From Marisa cornuarietis (lineage: Eukaryota > Mollusca > Gastropoda > Architaenioglossa > Ampullariidae), in assembly GCA_004794655.1 (NCBI GenBank), contig SMMW01000622.1, positions 6,881,501-6,945,500 of the forward strand: 64,000 nt of DNA. The letters are read 5' to 3'. Both the position numbers and the translations under genes were made by a program. A model generated the notes under the pieces. That model did not search any database. It saw only the letters and a list, made by a program, of their open reading frames with translations, and was not told the origin of the DNA. This document shows, one piece after another, positions 33,016-45,917 of this stretch; the stretch's first letter is position 1, and each line of letters starts with the position of its first letter.

Positions 33016-35553
33016 ATGGAGACCGTGCTTGGTGTAGACGTCCCTCTGCTTCTCCTACTGTTGCCACTGGCGATTCTACTCCTCTACTGGTAAATCTTAT
33101 CTTGATGACTTACATACTTATTATACACATACTTAAAATGTTATTACTCTCATTTTTTGACATTGTAAGCACTCTCTTCATTCAATTGACATGTTAGGTC
33201 AGCAAAACAATATAGCGCAGATGTACATCTACTGTGCCTGGTATTTATTCAGCAGTTTCCTTTATTCCACTCACGTACCCACTCACTGACTTATTCATTC
33301 ATGCATGTGCTTTAGCACATGAGCACTCACAGTGTACATAAAATTATACCAGACTACAGTTCGTCAGTTTTGTGTTATAATTGCAGACTACAGTTCATCA
33401 GTTTTGTATTATAATAGCATACTACATTCCATCAGTTTTGCATTAAAATTACAGACTACAGTTCATCAGTTTTGTATTATAATAACATACTTTATTCCAT
33501 CAGTTTTGCATTAAAATTACAGACTACAGTTCCTCAGTTTTGTATTTTATTCACAGTTCGCTTTCTTTTGCAGGAAAGGGATGAGATCGTACAATTTCTG
33601 GAGTTCGAGAGGAATACCTGGACCTAAACCCCAGCTTTTCTTTGGTAACCAATGGCAGATGCAGAAGAAGGTGAGGATAGTCCTGTGCGCAGACAAGTAG
33701 ATCAAACAGTTCAGTATAAGTCACAACACCTGCCGGAGCCTCTGACCTGTACACTCTATGCAAGTATCTCACCGGCTAGGATTGCGCATCGCGTCTGCAA
33801 GTATAACATATCTTGCAAACTAAAACAAGTTTATTTTACTTCTTTCTTTCTTTCTCCCTCTCTCTTATTTTCTTATTATTATAATCTTGCAAGAAATTGC
33901 TTCAAACATAGCAGATTCTAAGAAATATTGGGTAAGCATTGTTGAAAACTGAAGATTATTGCTAATGGAAACAGATAAAATCTCAAGATCCTAAATATGA
34001 TTTATATCGTCATATAATGGTATCTTTTCAGGGTACTCAGAAATGTTTGATGGAGTGGTCGAAAGTATATGGCCGTGTATACGGGTGAGGGTTTATTAAT
34101 CATTGAATAAATAGTTCTAATTAGTCGCTAGAGAGACTTTTCTTCCCCACGTACCTCTTTGATAGTTTTGGAGATATGAGGCTTATTTTGACGGATTTAA
34201 CAATCCAGCCTTCCGTTTATGTCATTTTCATGGAACATTTTGGAAGCTTGTTCATTTCCCTGCAGTGATGTGTATTAAATTTCATTGTGTTATGCTTTCC
34301 CACTTATAGCAGGAAATAAGCACGTTCAAGGGCAACGGTTAACTTGATGACTGTCGATGCTTTGACTGTTAAGTGGCTTTTTATTTACTACTGACCATGT
34401 AACTTTTGACAACAGTCTCATATTAGATGCTATCTTATACATCTAGCTGTTTATTATGACACGCGGACATTTTGTTATTTGAAGTCTGTCTGTATATTCA
34501 GTGCACACGTTTCACTCAGTATTTGTGGTGCCTGTGATCCGAAACAAAAAAGAATTCCCTTCTGTTGGTTTTGTCCAGTATAGTTGATTCCCATTATCTG
34601 AGAACTCTTTCTAAATAAAGGAACTTATATGCTGCCACAGAATCTACATCAGCCATCAGCCCATGCTTGTTACAAATGACATTGACATCTTAAGAGAGGT
34701 CATGGTGAAGGACTTCCCTCATTTTGCAGACAGATTCGTAAGTATTACCTTCTTAAAAATTGTAAGTTTAAGAGCATTCTATATGCAGGTGCTTTATAGT
34801 TTATTGCTATTATTTGCGTTAATCAATTTAAACCAAAAGCTAAGCATCCTACTTTTAATAAGAAGACTTGCAGTGGTGCAGGTCGTAATGTGACCCTCGT
34901 TGGCTTGCTCCACCCTTCGTCCCTGACTTACGCTTTCTTTCACATGGAATCCTTTCAAACTTTGCTCTGCATAAAAAATAGCATTTTTCATTTGGAGCAT
35001 CTAGTAAAATAAACATTACAATAAGCTTGCTATTGATCAAATTACGACAACCAAATATATAAAGACTACTAAATCTTGCCAACGTCAGACAGGATCGGAC
35101 AAATTGTATAATTTTGCATAATTATATTTAAGTTTTATATATATATATCTCAACATACTTTCCTCGAAATGGGGAGCATTATTGGCCTGCTAGTAAATTT
35201 GATAAGATTTTAGGACAATTAAATATTATTGCTTTTGCTGCATCTTCCAGGAACAAATTAAGGACGCAGTTTTCAGCAAGACTGTTTTCTTTGCCCGGGG
35301 ACATGACTGGAGAAGGATCAGAAACATAATAACACCAAGTTTCACTTCCGGAAAACTTCGGCTGGTAATATTCTAACATTCCAATATAATAAAAATATAG
35401 GATTGTAATAACTGTGTGCATATCGATCTTTATGAGTTGTGTATATTGGTGCATAGAATTATTTTGTATGTATGGGTGGACGGATGTATATGTGTGCGTG
35501 GCTAGATGTGTGGTTTTAACCTATGCTAGCATATGAGCGTCTGTGGTGTATGC

Positions 35554-35646
<93 letters not shown>

Positions 35647-38600
35647 TGTATAAACGTATTTCACTACCTCATTTCCATTCGTTTAGATGGAGAACTTCAT
35701 CAACCGCTGCAGCAAGGTTCTCTCGGAAAACATGCAGGAGGTCGCCCGATGTGGTGGCAAAATAAATGTGAAAGAGTGAGCTGTCTTATCTTTATTCTTC
35801 ATTCAGCTTTTACAGTCTGTAGCAATGCGGGCTCGTATATCGAAAGGGGTCATTCACCTGATAAATTATCGTCTGTTAAAACAATTACAAGGTTGTAACC
35901 GCTATCTTTCAGTAGCATATTTACCCAGCCAGGGTAGACGTCATAAATAGAAGCCATAAAAACAAACTGCACATGGGTCCTATTTAAAGAGCGAGGACAA
36001 GTCGTTGTCCCGGGTAAATCAAAGGCACGCGTCTTATCTCCCTGCTTATAATTCGCTATTAGTACTTCGCTGATGTTGCCTTATCACCGGGCTGTAGTTA
36101 TAAATCAGTGGCAAAAATTCACTAGGGTAAAGAAACATAAAACAATATCCACGAGCCTGTGCGTGCGTGCGTCCGTGCAAGAAATATACTTTTGTTTCAT
36201 TCACCTCATGACTTAATATACTATTTTGTCTTTGCTATGCGTTTGTTCCCAGGTATTGTGGGGCCTTCACCATGGATGTAATAACCGGTACAGCTTTTGG
36301 AATTCTGATCAACTCTCAGAAAGATCTCCAAAATCAATTTGTGACAAACGCAAAAAAACTCTTGGAACGTGGTGGAGTGCCTAAAAGCTTTTTTCGACTG
36401 CTCCTCAGTAATTTGAATTTTATTTTGTCTTTATTTTCATTAGTTTATTTCTGCTATAATTGTTTTTTTTTTTTTTTTTTGGTTGTTGTTGTGTTTTCTG
36501 TTATTTTGGGGGGTTTTGTTTTGCTTTTTGGGTTTGTTTGTTTGTTTGTTTGTTTTTTGTGACTGAAAAAGAAACTCTTCTGATTTGCAGTAGGGAGTTA
36601 AAATACTGCGATTATCATATAGTAACAATTCTCTCAGCACTAAAACACGAACTTGTCTTTAACCGTCCCTGTTTTATCTCCAGAAGATGTTTGCAAGTGG
36701 TGTCAGAAATTTAGTAGACTAGCACTGCTGGGGTCAGATATAACTTGTTTGCTACACTACCATATCTAAGGGGGTGTATACAGCGGGCTTGTTAGAATAA
36801 CAAGCGTTGACAGACTTACCAAGCCAAATTCATCACCTAGAAACTTTTACATCAAAACGATGCTACTTTGTGAATTCCGGACTACAATTAATTTCAGTTT
36901 TGAAGGAGAAAATTGTTTTCATAGACAGCTTACAGAAGAACCAACAAGTCACCGAAAAGCTTGCGCGTCTCTTCCCATTCCTATCTGCCTTTCTTCTGTC
37001 GTCTCTTTCTCCTTCTTTCGCTCTGTTTCCTTTTTTGTAAAAATTTATAATTTTTAGCTTACCTGCCTTTCTTTCCACGTCTCTCTATTTGTTCCTCTCT
37101 CTGTTTATCTTTCTTGCTTCTTCAGTCTCATGTTTATCATCGCAAAGTTTTGGTTTCTTGCAATTTCTGAATAGGCTGCGATTGCAAAACATGACTCCAG
37201 ACTTATCAAACCAAACTGCAATTATACTTGGCCATGGTTATTGCTTGTGTATTTTATTTGTTATGTACCAAAAGTAAGCGCTGCTTCTTTCATTAAATTT
37301 ATTTTTTTCTCAGCTCTCACTCCATTTCTTAGGCGTTTGGGTGATTACCTTCAAAATCCGTTTGTCAGAATTGAAGACCCTATGGGATTCTTTTTGAGGG
37401 CCATCACCCGCATTGTGGCAGACAGGAAAGAAGAAACGGTTCCAAGGGTAATGAATGCATTTTGAATTCCGTTCTGTACTTGTATTGAATATTTGTGAAA
37501 AAAATTGGAATATTCTTCCGTGGTTTCTTAAACCTTCCCCTGACTTACCATCCGTTTCGCTCCTTTTTTCAGAAACAGACAGATTTTCTCCAGCTCCTTG
37601 TCAACGCAGAAGCATCCGGAGACTTTGTGGACACGGCTGCTGACAATGAAAAATGTAAGATGTGACAAGAAATCTTCCTGGTTAAAAACGATCTTTCAAA
37701 CGCTGCTTACGAACAGACGTTTAGTAAAAGGTGTTTCGTACTTTCCAGCGACTGCCATACGAGATGTGCAATTACTATTTTTAAGGATGACGGGAAACGT
37801 AGCCTTCTTTTAATATATTTGACTCCAAAACTTTTAAATTCTTTGTTTTAATATCATTTTGCATTAGTTTAATTGAAGGGCAAGAAAATTCTGTGGTAAC
37901 GAATTGCCTACATGGCACTGCGTACAGTAATTTAACCAGCTTCAGTTTGGGACAGGCCCCAGCTTTCCTGAGGACATTTTGGTTTGAATTCTTCCACTTA
38001 TCCACTTATCTGCGGCAGTCCGGTGGCGCAACGGTTAGCTCCTGTCACCAATACAGTAAGGGCTGGCTGTCCTGGGTTCATCTCTTGTCTTGGGCGCGCT
38101 GTTCTTTCTCTGCGTGTGGCATCTGTTTACAGGGCTGGCTGTCTTGCCGTGATATAGGCTTAGTTACTGGCTCGGCGCAAAAACACCAATTTCCCCCTTT
38201 AACTTATCCGCCAGAGATAGAGAACGTTTGGTTTCAGAGCCCATTAACGATTAAGAAACGTGAGATTTTCAACACGTTTTAAAAAAAAATCTTAAATTCT
38301 GTCTTTTCTTTCTCTCAGGTTTAACTCACGATGAGATTATCTCTCAGATAATGATATTTTTTATCGCTGGATACGAAACAACGGCGACGACTTTGCAGTT
38401 CATGGTCTACAACCTGGCTCTGTACCCGGATGTCCAGCAGAAAATTGTTGACGAGATTCAAGAACAGATTGGAGACGTGAGTTGCGACAATATTTTTTTT
38501 AATTCATTATTTTGGAATAAATCATAAAAATTAATGTAATGGAGCTGAAAGAGAAGGAAAACAATGAAAACATGCAAGATGGTTGCCGTGGTTATAGTGA

Positions 38601-41600
38601 TCGGGATAATTTGTTGTAACAGCAAATGAGATGGCACCCTAGAGCAGTCTCTACACTGCTGTCTTCGGATATGTATGTCTACCTTAACATTGGAAATATA
38701 TCCAGCTTTATTTTAGTGACTTTAAACATCCATTCTTCTTTATACAACTTCAAAATATTGGTCACAAATTTAGCATAGCATTCCATCACAGATCATATCA
38801 CAAATGGGGCTGTTACTGAACCACTATGACGTCACGTCATCTTCGCACAGTCGATGCCCTAATCTTAACCCTAGGCCTCCCCGTAACACTAAACACTAAC
38901 TACCATAACCCCACTCCTAGCAGTGAACACTAATACCTACAAATCTTATGCAACTGTCTAAATAGCTTCTGTGATGTCCTCCTGTCACACTTACCAACCG
39001 TAGGGATACGTTTCACTTGACGATAGATTTATTATCTCTAAATATGTTTTCACTTAGCACCTTGTTGTCTTGATGGCAGTGGTGGACGTCGTCCCGCAGG
39101 AGAGATTGTAGCTGTTGTGTTTGTATGAAATGTTACAGGAATCACCAACCAGTGACAACGTCAGTAAACTCAAGTACATGGAGCAGACCATCAAAGAGAC
39201 ACTGCGATTGTTTCCGCCTGTTGCAGCGTACGTTGTCGCAATACTCGTCTAGTATTCATTGTATGATGCTACATATGGTTCAGTTTATCTGATACTTGTT
39301 TTCTTATTTACTTTAATTATGCTCTCTTTGCTTTAACTTATTAAAGGGATGTATGGTATCAGTTCATTTTCCTGATGCAACAAAAAAGCACGGTAAAGGG
39401 TATATGTCTATATATCTGTATATTTAATGTACTGGAACATTTTGAAAAACATTTCTTACATTTCAGTTTATTTGTTTTATATTTTTCTCTTAATATAATG
39501 TTTAAAATGAATACTAACAAGCATACAATGTAACTCAAATTTGTTGTCACAGTGTAAATCGCATGGCCTCAGAAACAGTGACCATCAAGGGTGTCACTAT
39601 CCCAAAAGGAGTTGGGGTTCTTATTCCTATTTATGACGTCATGAGAGACCCTGAATACTTCCCAGATCCTGAAGTCTTCAGACCAGAAAGGTAAAAACGC
39701 GGTTCAGCTAACCGTGCTCATTCTGTCAAAAGTCAAAATGATGACAGTGCTCATAGTGAAATTTTAAGGTCAGAGAAAGGTCTTATTGCTTTTACTTCAA
39801 GCAAAGAGGATACCAAGAGCCACCACTGAGAGCTGGAAGTCAAGTGGCGGTCACGGCGCGCATGGCCACTCCCACGGGCCCCCGGTAGTGTAGTGGTTAA
39901 AACACTCTCTTGTCACCACTGCAGTGAGCGGCTCAGGGTTCAGATCTCGTCTCGGGACACTCTCTGTATGCGACACCTGTTCGCAGGGCTGGGCGGCGGG
40001 GATTTTCTCCGGGTACTCTGGCTTCCTCCCCTCTCCCTTTCCCCCCATAGTGCGAAATCCACGCAAGGTGGAAGCACTTTCCAACTAAATAAACAACAAA
40101 CAACGGCCACTCCTCCTTTAGGGCAGTAAATGTCGCTAACTGCTCGCGCCTTTGTTCTGACCATCGTGTACTGGCAACGCACACACAGGCGCGCACGCTT
40201 TCATACTTTTTGGAAATAAAGCTTGAAAACATATTTCAAAGGGGCAATTTCTATAATTTAGAAAAAAGAAAAACGTTTCAACTCTGCATTAGCATTGGTT
40301 TTGCAAGTAACTCTAACTGGACAGATTTTTTTTCACACGAAGAGATTGTGGTTGTTACATATCTCTTTACATTACATTTATACCTCTTTACACCCAGTAT
40401 CTTTACAAAAATATAAATATGTACATGTATATTTACAGATGTTTCAGTTTTAACATTTTTCTATTTTTTCTTGCGGACGCTGCAGAAAAGTGTCTATTGT
40501 TTTCTTTCAGTGCAAAGTGCAGCCGTATTTTTAAAAACAATTGAGCAACAAGACTGCCTGGTTTGCATTTGATGGAGGGACATGTGTGCGAAATCGATTT
40601 CTGTCAAAACATTTCAGAAATCGAGCTCTCACTCAGTCCATGTGGGGGAAGCTGTTCAGATTTTCTGAATATAATTTCAAGTTCCTCCACCAACGTTACC
40701 AGCTGAGATGTTAGGAGGGCCAGCCCATCGTTAGCATGATGTATCTGCTTAATTGACAACTGGGTCTCCCGTACAGTTCCTTCTTGCTTTCACATAATAA
40801 TTTCTTTACATTCTGGACACACTTTCCTTTGTACCATTTGGGCGATGTAACTAGCAATGTAAGTTAAAATATTGTCCTCGGTAATAGATAGTTCCTCGGC
40901 AGAGTTGGTAAAAGCATACTGGGAGATTTCACATCTTTCGCTTAGCTCATATCTTGCATCAGAAATCGCTGGAGTGCATTGAGTACTGATGTTGCTAAGC
41001 ATCAAGAGAAAATCCTCTCCATCTTCGATGCAGCTGCTTCTCTCACTGCATGATTGAGACCAACCACCATTACCTGGCACAGAAAGAACCGAAATTTGCC
41101 GGGGACTTGGATTATCTCCATGTCCTTTTCCTCGTGTTAGAGAAAAAAGTTTTTCTACGCAGTCTTGGTTTTCCAGTATTGTGGAAGAATTTAACCTCTT
41201 TCGTTTAGCGAAGATCGTTCCACTGTTGAAGCAGGCTTTGTGTAGCAATTTTCCATCCAATCATACTTTTAAGTGTCGACAGCCATGACTTTTCGGACAT
41301 GGCATCACCCATCGTTTGGCTGCTAAACTTGCTAAGGCTGTTGAACGCATTCAGCAGTTAATAAATGGGTTCAACAAAGAAAACAGTCTCAGAAGCCTCT
41401 TCTGATAACACTCCTAAAGTTACCATCGTTAATATGCCAGCTGCAACGCTGTGCGACAGAACCTGAGAGGCAAACTTTACCCGAAGGGCTAAAAAAACCT
41501 GGTAACTTAAGGTGTTTTTCTGAGACATGGAGCCATTCGGATACTTTCTTGCTATCCATCCTGAAAAAGTCTTTCAGTGAATTCGGTACATCAAAAATGG

Positions 41601-42625
41601 TTGGAACTGCACATCAGTTCAGCCGGCACTTCTGCACCCACTTCTAACATCTATGGAAATGACAATACAAGACTAGTGAAACTACTAAGCACCAGCATAC
41701 GTGGCAAAATCAAAGATAAATGCGACTTGTTTAGGCTACTAAGGAAAGGAAATGCTGTTAAGTCACGTCTCTTCATCTTTCAGAAAAGAGAACAATCGAA
41801 AATCTTTCGTTCGAGAGTGACTACTCGGCACAGCGCACCATGACCCACCAGGCCTCCTGGCGTGAACACTGATAGTCGGTACAGGGGTGGGGGCGTGGTC
41901 GGGGTTACATACGGGTCAGCGCGGCTTCACTTTACCGCCTAAAGTGGTGGCTCTTGGTATCCTCTTTGCTTCAAGTTTTGACATAAACTTGTATTATTCG
42001 CAGATTTTCCGATGAAGCGAGGGATGAAATGAATCCTCTCTCTTTCTTGGCGTTCGGGTTCGGACCCCGCCTGTGTATCGGCAAGCGTCTGGCTTTGCTG
42101 GAAATCAAAATTGCCATGGTGCACGTGCTCAGGAGGATCAAATTCGTCAAGACACAAGATCTACCGGTAAATTTTCTACTTTATTTTTATTTTTATTATT
42201 ATTGAATTTAAAAGAAATACATTTTCGCGTTTAGAGATAGGGTAATCTCTGCACAACACTTCTTAATGCTGCTGATTATATACAAGTGTACAAGTGTACA
42301 AGGTGCTAGCACTTCACTATTCAAAAACGGGATAATAATCGCAATTCTTTGATTCATAAATGGAATGAAATGCTGTGATATTTGACGTCTCTGTGATTTT
42401 GCAAAATATGAAGTAAATTTAAATTATAAAAAATGTTATGGAAATGTCGTCCTTGTTTGTTGCCTGTTCATGATGGCTTGCAGACGAATGTGTGATATGA
42501 TGCTTTGTGTAACATCACTCTGTCTTCAGCAAAAATTAACCTACAAAGCGTCAGGAAATCAGCTTGTACCGACCAACCCACTGATGATCAAAGCCCTACT
42601 GCGTCGTACAGGTACAGCCTCATGA
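33016..42625 (+). CDS. CYP3-clan cytochrome P450, copy D (14 exons, 512 aa)
   Basis: Predicted microsomal CYP3-clan monooxygenase. Coding exons: 33016-33089, 33574-33670, 34032-34084, 34641-34737, 35251-35364, 35687-35775, 36253-36407, 37314-37447, 37573-37654, 38319-38476, 39139-39227, 39553-39690, 42004-42166, 42530-42625; total 1539 nt. It has the N-terminal anchor, [16 protein letters not shown] hinge (GPKPQLFFG here), WRRIR, AGYETT 315-320 within '[18 protein letters not shown]', ETLR 371-374, PERF and [10 protein letters not shown] (Cys451). The stop is TGA at 42623-42625. Intron 12, about 150-250 bases elsewhere, is 2.3 kb here because of a P-element-like insertion carrying a SINE. Intron 9 also has a SINE. 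Coding sequence looks intact; correct splicing across the enlarged intron is assumed. Confidence 0.93.
33350..33556 (+). repeat. 34-bp tandem repeat at the end of intron 1 of D (~6 units, 68-bp higher order)
   Basis: It is the same unit as in C. Units alternate between those ending 'ttacag' and those ending 'tagcat' or 'taacat'. A pair of units is therefore repeated twice as a 68-bp higher-order block, showing expansion by unequal exchange or slippage of a dimer. The array ends 'tcacag', 17 bases before the real acceptor. Confidence 0.9.
35565..35644. repeat. (GT)n microsatellite in intron 5 of D
   Basis: About 80 bases of GT, 42 bases before exon 6. Copies B, C and E carry GT-type tracts in the same intron. 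Confidence 0.95.
38011..38201 (+). mobile_element. tRNA-derived SINE, family S1, in intron 9 of D
   Basis: It matches the SINE at 13109 throughout ('ggtggcgcaacggttagc', 'ctgtcaccaatacag', 'gctgttctttctctgc'). A 7-bp duplication ACTTATC (38004-38010 and 38202-38208) bounds it. Copy E carries a solo LTR only a few bases from the corresponding position. Confidence 0.82.
39873..40104 (+). mobile_element. tRNA-derived SINE, family S2, nested in the P-like element
   Basis: A tRNA-like head ('ggtagtgtagtggttaaaac' and B-box 'gggttcagatctc') is followed by a body ending in an AAC-rich tail. A perfect 9-bp duplication GGCCACTCC at 39864-39872 and 40105-40113 delimits it. It inserted after the transposon. 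Confidence 0.85.
40790..41560 (-). pseudogene. P-element/THAP9-like transposase, C-terminal relic
   Basis: The minus strand reads 'VKFASQVLSHSVAAGIL' near 41480 and then, after an in-frame stop, 'WLSTLKSMIGWKIA'. Next come 'NQDCVEKLFSLTRGKG' with NPSPRQ, and at the end 'ILTYIASYIAQMVQ' with CPEC. The QDxxExxFSxxRxxxGxxxNP signature and the YIAxY...CxxC end are characteristic of P-element transposases. Stops and frame changes interrupt it, and no N-terminal THAP zinc finger was found, so it cannot be active. Confidence 0.78.
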
Positions 42626-43249
42626 TTGAAGTGGAAAAGATGTTCTACTTTGGGGAGTAGAGATTGCATGAAATTATTGCATGGCATTTTTTTAAAGTCC
42701 TTCCTGCACTCCCTTGGCCTCCCATCTTTCTCTCTCGCTCTCTCCTGAGCGTGAAACTTTCATGTTGAAGATAAGGGTGACTTTACAATTACAGTTCTAT
42801 GACCGACAATATAACCAGAGGTTACAAAAACAACGAACAAAATTAATGAAAATAATGAGCATCTGGGGACAAATGTATATGAAACATGCAGGCAGAATAG
42901 AGAAGAGTTTGCCCCTGCAAAGCTCAGAGAAGTACGAGGATGTGGAAAAGACTGTTGCAAAAGATGTCACCAGCCTACTTGAATTTGTGCAGCATGGACC
43001 AGAAACTTTAAAGAGAGAAGGACTAGCAGCTCAAGCACGGGAACAGATAACATTGCTTCGTTTTTTTCCGGTTTCACTTTACACAGTGTGTCACAAAGCT
43101 ACTGTCGTAATTATTTTGAGATATGTGTGTGAAGATAATAAGTGATCTGTTATAATATGAAGTCTGTTGTAATACGTTAAATAATTTGATAAGATAAGCT
43201 AACACAACGCACGATGTGAATGTGTTCAAAACAAAATGTTAAACAAATC

Positions 43250-43255
43250 AATAAA
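43250..43255 (+). promoter_or_regulatory. Candidate poly(A) signal of copy D
   Basis: AATAAA about 625 bases after the stop. The hexamer position used by B and E is mutated in D ('caaaattaatgaaa'), so D may use this later site. Confidence 0.3.
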
Positions 43256-44355
43256 TAAGAATTAAATGTGTTACAGAATAAATGGAGTTTAAGGTACGTT
43301 CCTTAGAGCCTTAGTCTGAATTAATGCTGAATTAAATTCATTAAGAAACGATAAACTCGCTATATAAACCACTTTCTGTAACCACTCAGAAAGATAATGA
43401 GGTAAAGAGCGAGGGCTTGCTGGCATAACCATCTTCTTGACTTTAAAATTAAAACATATACTACGATACAACGCTATGTTTGAGCAAATATATTTTACAT
43501 TATGATTCATATATTAAAATATATATATATCAAAGCATATTTTCTAAGAAGATTTCTTCAGTATCCAAGGATTCTATTATGCTCGCGAGTACAAAACAAA
43601 GACACCGGAAGCTGCCTGTCAATAAGTTAAGCTTGTATACAGCTGGACGGGAGATGAGTCAGCGCTGGCCCACTACGCGCGTGCAGTGATGGCTGTCCTT
43701 TCCTTCAGTGTCTCTGCATGGACACATAACAGACAATCTCTTTATACAATAGAAGACGCGAAAACTTTTGACTTACTTTGTTGGATCAATTATTTATATT
43801 CACATTAGATATTTTTCATTTTATCTACGTAGTAGTTTTAGTTTTCCTATGTCCAGGTTTAAAAAGGTTATTTTGAAGGTGAAATTTCATGATCATCACG
43901 ATGGTCGTTATTTCACGGAGATCTCTAAATACTCTCCACATTCTGAGAGAAATGTTGTGAAAGACAATTTATAGTGACCACCATCGTGTGCGGAGACAGG
44001 CCATTTACTGGTCTCTTTCTATGTTGCCTTAATGCTAAAATATAGACTAAGTATTATTTACATTGAGACTTTGATTCGCTTTTTTCTAATTGTAGTTTGT
44101 ATCGATATATGTATTAAGCGTCCTTCATTTGTGGTAATAATCTTTAACCTTCTTAACTACATTGCTCTTTGCTTGCTTCCACAGTGTATTCAAAGCCAAC
44201 GTTAGAAAAATTATAAGGCAATAAATTTTGTATTATTAAGAAATCATGTCATATGTTGACTATATCGAATTGTTTTCAACACCTGCCTCATTCTGTCTGG
44301 TGTAGATAATACAGGGTACCGACTCAGTTCACACAACGTTTTGTATTAAGATCTC

Positions 44356-44388
<33 letters not shown>

Positions 44389-44880
44389 GTGTGTGCGTGC
44401 GCGTGTGCGTGCATGTATTTGTATGCGTAACATATGAAAAGTTACAAGGACCTAAACAACAACAGTAATAATAATGAATCTATATCACGCATTTCTCAAG
44501 ATTCAAGGTCCTTTACAAAACAAAAGCAAGACAGACACAATATATATATATATATAGCACAAATATGCACATGAGACAAAACATGTCAGCAGACATCCAA
44601 CAACCCCAAACACTAGGCAGAAAAACCAGCAAAGGAAGCATTCCGGGGAAATTCTGCATACGAGAAAGGACATTGAGCGGGAAACGTGAGTTTAAAGTGG
44701 CGTTTGGAACCGGCAGAAAATACAGATCTGTCACAGAGCGCATGAACTCACGACTCCAAGTAGTAATGCATGGTTCATGCAAAAAACAGCTTTCTCATAA
44801 TTTATGAGATCAAGGCACTGGTTGTACCAATGACCTGCCCAACAAATCAGATAACACTTCTTTTTTATTTAAAGCTGGAG

Positions 44881-44911
<31 letters not shown>

Positions 44912-45835
44912 AGCGTGTGTAAATAAATTACAGCTATTTTTTTCCAAGTGGCAAACAAGTTCGAGCTTACAATGTAAGCAGTTATTTTGCTCATCGTGGT
45001 GACGCTTGTGTGTTTTCACTTTTACACCCACGATTGGGATCTGGCTAATTTAACAGAAATCATTCGTGTGAAACTCCTGATTCGAAATGTCGACCCCACA
45101 CTGAGTTTGCTGTCACCATAAAGTTCTCTCTTCATATCGCTTGCAATAAAACCACAATTTTCACCTTCCGAGATTTACTGTCTGGAAAGAAAATAATACT
45201 AAATTTTCTCCTGACTTTTTTTAATTTGCTGTTGCAGCAGTTTATAACACTATGGTCATCTTTTTCCCCTATCTCTTTACGCTTGGAATGGGCTTTACAG
45301 CTGCTCCGTGACAGAAATGGGCAAAAGCTACATTCAGTGATAGGCTTCGATGAGAGTAGGTGAACTATGGGCCAGCTCGAACGGACAAGATTAATAGAGT
45401 GAGGTGTGAACATCGGCGTTGTTACCGCTGACAACCTTAGTTGAGGGAATGACTGACTGTGCGAGTTGTTTGGGAGGCTCTGGAAGGACGAGTGTGTTAA
45501 AAATCAGCTGGGGTTTTTTTGGAAATTCAATTTTCTGGACTAACGATAACGTAAACATGTCCTGACTGTTATAGTAATAACACTTTCTTCTTAAAGCACA
45601 GTTTGGAAGGAGGATAGACAGACATCATTCGCCGATCACTTGAAAGATTACTGGTCTAAGCGCCCGTCCTTCTTTTGGAGTACTCGGCATCTTATCTCTG
45701 TTGCCTTTATTTTTCACCGTGGATACCTCAGAGAAGGTGTTTCTTTCAGTTGGAATACAGTACATGTTTCCTAGAACGTCACGGTGCCAGCAACCGCTTA
45801 TCCCTGAACTACACCTGGCCTGTCTGCTAGTGTAG

Positions 45836-45885
45836 CATAGGATGCATGCTTTCTATAAGTGTGAATATGCGCTATGAAAATCTTC

Positions 45886-45916
<31 letters not shown>

Positions 45917-45917
45917 T
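45836..45917 (+). mobile_element. Retroelement 3' end, family T1, short copy
   Basis: 'gtgtgaatatgcgctatgaa' and 'cttcattt' are followed by (ATT)n, matching 17900-17985. Only the last ~80 bases are recognisable. Confidence 0.65.

Larger units (their letters stand above)
39799..41971 (-). mobile_element. P-element-like (THAP-class) DNA transposon in intron 12 of D
   Basis: A perfect 29-bp terminal inverted repeat ('aagcaaagaggataccaaga' and on) lies at 39799-39827 and, inverted, at 41943-41971. Inside, on the minus strand, are pieces of a P-element/THAP9-like transposase. The 2.17-kb element is degenerate and carries a nested SINE. I could not see the 8-bp target duplication expected for P elements, and the normal intron middle is missing, so a deletion may have accompanied insertion. 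Its orientation follows the transposase relic. Confidence 0.8.

Noticed and set aside
41577..41843. 88-codon + strand open frame within the P-like element
   Set aside because: It is antisense to the transposase relic, with no recognisable content.
42714..43145. 143-codon open frame after copy D
   Set aside because: It lies in the 3' flank shared by all P450 copies. In B, E and relic 2 the same sequence is interrupted, so it is chance openness of a UTR or spacer.
45132..45434. 100-codon minus-strand open frame
   Set aside because: No motif, no homologue elsewhere in the window, no flanking splice sites that make sense.
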